This document shows positions 6,594 to 7,951 of a stretch of DNA of 7,951 bases, in pieces. A program made the translations under genes and the position numbers. The stretch's first letter is position 1, and every line of letters starts with the position of its first letter. The stretch lies in contig JALAHE010000058.1 in assembly GCA_022712075.1 (NCBI GenBank), positions 1-7,951 on the forward strand, read 5' to 3'. This DNA is from Galactobacter sp. Its GTDB lineage: Bacteria; Actinomycetota; Actinomycetes; Actinomycetales; Micrococcaceae. The notes beneath the pieces were generated by a model. It was not told where the DNA came from and did not search any database. It was given only the letters and a program-made list of their open reading frames with translations.

Positions 6594-6607
6594 GGAAACA
6601 CGTTTCC
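6594..6607. promoter_or_regulatory. Candidate operator GGAAAC-AC-GTTTCC upstream of the FAH-family gene
   Basis: A 6-bp perfect dyad with a 2-bp spacer lies 10 nt upstream of the FAH-family start, where a repressor would block transcription or initiation. The half-site resembles the TGGAAA/TTTCCA arms of IclR-type operators, and IclR regulators often control aromatic catabolism. The spacing differs, so the family assignment is weak. No regulator gene of that type lies in the window. Confidence 0.4.
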
Positions 6608-6636
6608 GCAGTGCGGAGTCCTGTGAGTGTGATCGT

Positions 6637-6658
6637 GACCACACGGGTTCGTGTGGTC
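6637..6658. promoter_or_regulatory. Perfect 9-bp dyad GACCACACG-GGTT-CGTGTGGTC
   Basis: The arms at 6637-6645 and 6650-6658 are exact inverted copies around GGTT. The box recurs near the dioxygenase as GACCACGCGG (6998-7007) and CACCACACGG (7011-7020). A motif near both divergent starts suggests a shared operator; a plain hairpin is the alternative. Confidence 0.45.
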
Positions 6659-6670
6659 GGACCCTGTCAG

Positions 6671-6738
6671 TGAAACTGCCCGATCGCTTCGGAGCGGCCG
6701 GAAGGCTGCGGCAGTTCTGAAGCGATCGGGCAGTTTCG
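6671..6738. repeat. 68-bp palindromic element B
   Basis: GAAACTGCCCGATCGCTTC (6672-6690) is a perfect 19-bp inverted copy of 6719-6737. The stem continues inward through five pairs (two G-U), one mismatch and GCCG/CGGC to an 8-nt loop, and outward by one T-G pair. GGCAGTT occurs in the right arm at 6710-6716 and 6729-6735, 19 bp apart; the left arm holds AACTGCC (6674-6680) and the degenerate AGCGGCC (6693-6699) at the same spacing. It lies between divergent genes, where neither transcript needs a terminator. Confidence 0.7.
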
Positions 6739-6779
6739 CGGAGGTGGCGGAGCGCCAGGCCGATGAGGCGCGGCGGTGT

Positions 6780-6801
6780 CGCGCGCCCCAACGGGCGCGC
6801 G
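6780..6801. repeat. Short GC-rich hairpin
   Basis: GCGCGCCC (6781-6788) pairs perfectly with GGGCGCGC (6793-6800) around CAAC, plus a flanking C-G pair. In DNA this GC-rich such a dyad can arise by chance, so no function is claimed. Confidence 0.4.
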
Positions 6802-6848
6802 GACCGCCGGGCCCGGCCGCGCGCCGTCGAACCCCTGCCCTCCCAGCA

Positions 6849-6911
6849 TTGAGGCGCGATCTGCGCTTTGAGGCTGGAAAACCGCGCCTCAAAGCGCAGA
6901 ACCGGCCTCAA
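6849..6911. repeat. 63-bp palindromic element C with four TTGAGGC/GCCTCAA boxes
   Basis: The core is a perfect 15-bp stem, 6860-6874 (TCTGCGCTTTGAGGC) against 6886-6900, with an 11-nt loop. Outside it the same box recurs. TTGAGGC is at 6849-6855 and 6868-6874, and GCCTCAA is at 6886-6892 and 6905-6911, all symmetric about 6880 and spaced 19 bp within each arm. The loop and its edge (6875-6888) repeat, with one A missing, the string at 5654-5668 that opens element A. Confidence 0.65.
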
Positions 6912-6951
6912 AGCACGCGCTGGCGCCCCGAGCGCCCGAAACCCAATCTCT

Positions 6952-6997
6952 GCGTTCTGATGCAAAGAATGCAAAATATGTGCAATAGTGTGTTTTA
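6952..6997 (+). promoter_or_regulatory. A/T-rich island, probable promoter region of the dioxygenase
   Basis: This stretch is strikingly A/T-rich against its surroundings. It contains TGCAA three times in direct orientation (6961, 6970, 6981) and a TAGTGT at 6986-6991 that fits the loose actinobacterial -10 pattern TAnnnT. No clear -35 box is seen. A promoter or operator role is inferred from composition and from its position 55-100 nt before the dioxygenase start. Confidence 0.45.
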
Positions 6998-7036
6998 GAC
7001 CACGCGGGCGCACCACACGGCCCGCACGCACGAGCG

Positions 7037-7041
7037 GGAGG
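7037..7041 (+). promoter_or_regulatory. Ribosome binding site of the extradiol dioxygenase
   Basis: GGAGG within GGGAGGAAG ends 10 nt before ATG 7052, a slightly long but acceptable spacing. Confidence 0.7.
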
Positions 7042-7051
7042 AAGCAGCGCC

Positions 7052-7927
7052 ATGTCCTGGGGACTGATCAGCGAGATGGGCCACGTGGCCATCCAGACCA
7101 CCGACCTGGCCGGGTCCCTCTTCGACGCCACGCAGCTGCTGGGCCTGCGGGAGACCGATCGCGCTGACGGCCAGGTCTACCTCTCCGCCAACGCCGTGCA
7201 CCACGAGCTCGTCTACGTCGAGTCCAGCCGCAACGGCATCCACTCGCTCGGCCTGATCGCCCGCGACGGCGACGCCCTCAAAGAGATCCGCCGCCGCGTG
7301 GACGCCGAGAACTTCGCGATCGTCTCGGAGCGCCCCCTGAGCCTCGGTGTCGAGGACGGCTTCGCGTTTGTTGGCCCCGAGGGGTGGATCTTCGAGGTCT
7401 ACACCAACATGCTCAAGGCTGATCGCGGCCTGCTGAGCTTCGGCCCCGACCGCTACGGCCACATCAACTTCCACCCGCAGGACGTGCGGGGAATGATGGA
7501 GTTCCTCCGCCGGATTTTCGACTTCCGCCTCTCGGACGTGATTGGCGACGACTTCGCCTACTTCATGCGCTGCAACCCTGACCATCACGGAATCGCGCTG
7601 ATCAAGGGCAAGAACACCTTCCACCACCACGCCTGGCAGACGCAGTCCATCGCCGACCTCGCCAAGCTCGGCGACCGCCTCGGCGCGGCCGGCCGCGAGC
7701 TGATCTGGGGCCCGGTCCGCCACGGCGCCGGCCACAACATCGCCGCCTACTACGTGGAGAACTCCGGCGCGGTGGTGGAGCTCTACACGGACCTCGAGCA
7801 AATTTACGACGACAACCGTCCGCCGATCGTCTGGGGCGAGGACGAGAACTGGTGGAACATGTGGGCCAATCGGCGCACCGACGACTTCCGCACCTTCGGC
7901 ATCCCGCCCGTGGATCACCGCTTCTAG
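7052..7927 (+). CDS. Type I extradiol ring-cleavage dioxygenase (VOC superfamily)
   Basis: A 291-residue two-domain vicinal oxygen chelate protein. Domain 1 (about 8-118, from GHVAIQTTDL) lacks the metal site. Domain 2 (about 135-250) carries a 2-His-1-Glu site: His137 in YGHINFH, His192 in FHHHAW and Glu243 in VVELYTD. His178/179 (PDHHGIAL) and the stretch GPVRHGAGHNIAAYY (His224, Tyr233) align with second-sphere residues of homoprotocatechuate 2,3-dioxygenase (H200, H248, Y257 from memory). Such enzymes cleave a catechol next to its hydroxyls using Fe(II) or Mn(II) and O2. Length is normal for the class. A GGAGG site supports ATG 7052. It is divergent from an FAH-family gene, a common meta-cleavage partner. 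The substrate is unknown; a homoprotocatechuate-like catechol is the best guess. The C-terminal tail (WWNMWANRRTDDF) is Trp-rich. Confidence 0.88.
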   Translation: MSWGLISEMGHVAIQTTDLAGSLFDATQLLGLRETDRADGQVYLSANAVHHELVYVESSRNGIHSLGLIARDGDALKEIRRRVDAENFAIVSERPLSLGVEDGFAFVGPEGWIFEVYTNMLKADRGLLSFGPDRYGHINFHPQDVRGMMEFLRRIFDFRLSDVIGDDFAYFMRCNPDHHGIALIKGKNTFHHHAWQTQSIADLAKLGDRLGAAGRELIWGPVRHGAGHNIAAYYVENSGAVVELYTDLEQIYDDNRPPIVWGEDENWWNMWANRRTDDFRTFGIPPVDHRF

Positions 7928-7951
7928 CGCCACCCCGGCCCAGCCAACCCC

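Larger units (their letters stand above)
6585..7051. other. 467-bp non-coding divergent region rich in inverted repeats
   Basis: No convincing gene is present. The open frames here have no RBS or recognisable protein and cross the hairpins. The region holds, in order, a GGAAAC/GTTTCC dyad (6594-6607), a perfect 9-bp dyad (6637-6658), a 68-bp hairpin (6671-6738), a GC-rich hairpin (6780-6801), a 12-bp palindrome GCCGGGCCCGGC (6806-6817), a 63-bp palindrome (6849-6911), an A/T-rich island (6952-6997) and the dioxygenase RBS. It must contain the promoters of both the FAH-family gene and the dioxygenase. Confidence 0.7.

Noticed and set aside
5751..6626. 291-codon plus-strand frame opposite the FAH-family gene
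   Set aside because: Its composition is typical of an antisense shadow. The minus-strand frame carries the FAH motifs.
6585..7031. Longer FAH-family protein starting at 7031 on the minus strand
   Set aside because: The added residues show no homology and would be encoded through several hairpins. MKLATLRTG at 6584 is the normal family N-terminus.
6585..7051. CRISPR array or tRNA/rRNA gene in the repeat-rich gap
   Set aside because: The repeats are inverted and differ between hairpins, with no regular repeat-spacer series and no tRNA cloverleaf or rRNA sequence recognised.
6995..7933. 312-codon minus-strand frame opposite the dioxygenase
   Set aside because: Antisense shadow; the plus strand carries the extradiol metal site and an RBS.

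Overview
The window is very GC-rich DNA with strong G/C bias at third codon positions, purine-rich Shine-Dalgarno sites and short intergenic gaps. It reads like the chromosome of a high-GC Gram-positive bacterium. The protein set (an AraC_binding_2-type regulator, a DUF3024 protein, a GMC oxidoreductase paired with an aldehyde dehydrogenase) fits an actinobacterium, probably a Micrococcales soil genus of the Arthrobacter/Kocuria kind. The genus is inference only. No integrase, transposase, tRNA, rRNA or CRISPR array was seen.

Layout. (1) 1-918, plus strand: the C-terminal part of an alpha/beta hydrolase cut by the window edge, followed after 1 nt by an SRPBCC/AHSA1-like protein. (2) 915-2006, minus strand: an AraC-family regulator whose stop codon overlaps that of the SRPBCC gene tail to tail. 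(3) 2007-2174: a divergent promoter region with direct repeats that look like AraC-type operator boxes. (4) 2175-5145, plus strand: a GMC-family FAD oxidoreductase and an NAD(P)-dependent aldehyde dehydrogenase with a TTG start. Together they would oxidise a primary alcohol to an aldehyde and then to an acid, probably under control of the divergent AraC regulator. (5) 5174-5291: two hairpins that close the plus-strand operon and the opposing minus-strand DUF3024 gene. (6) 5302-6584, minus strand: DUF3024 protein and a fumarylacetoacetate-hydrolase-family enzyme, separated by a 70-bp hairpin with T-runs on both strands. (7) 6585-7051: a 467-bp non-coding divergent region packed with inverted repeats. 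(8) 7052-7927, plus strand: a type I extradiol ring-cleavage dioxygenase of the vicinal oxygen chelate fold.

Functionally this is a catabolic region. One module is alcohol/aldehyde oxidation. The other pairs a meta-cleavage dioxygenase with an FAH-family hydrolase/isomerase, as in catechol- or homoprotocatechuate-type routes. The substrates cannot be read from the sequence.

The least explained signal is in the non-coding DNA. Three 63-70 bp palindromes (5656-5725, 6671-6738, 6849-6911) have different stem sequences but a common plan, in which each arm carries a short box twice at exactly 19-bp spacing. Two of them also share a 14-15 bp string. They may belong to one family of intergenic palindromic elements.
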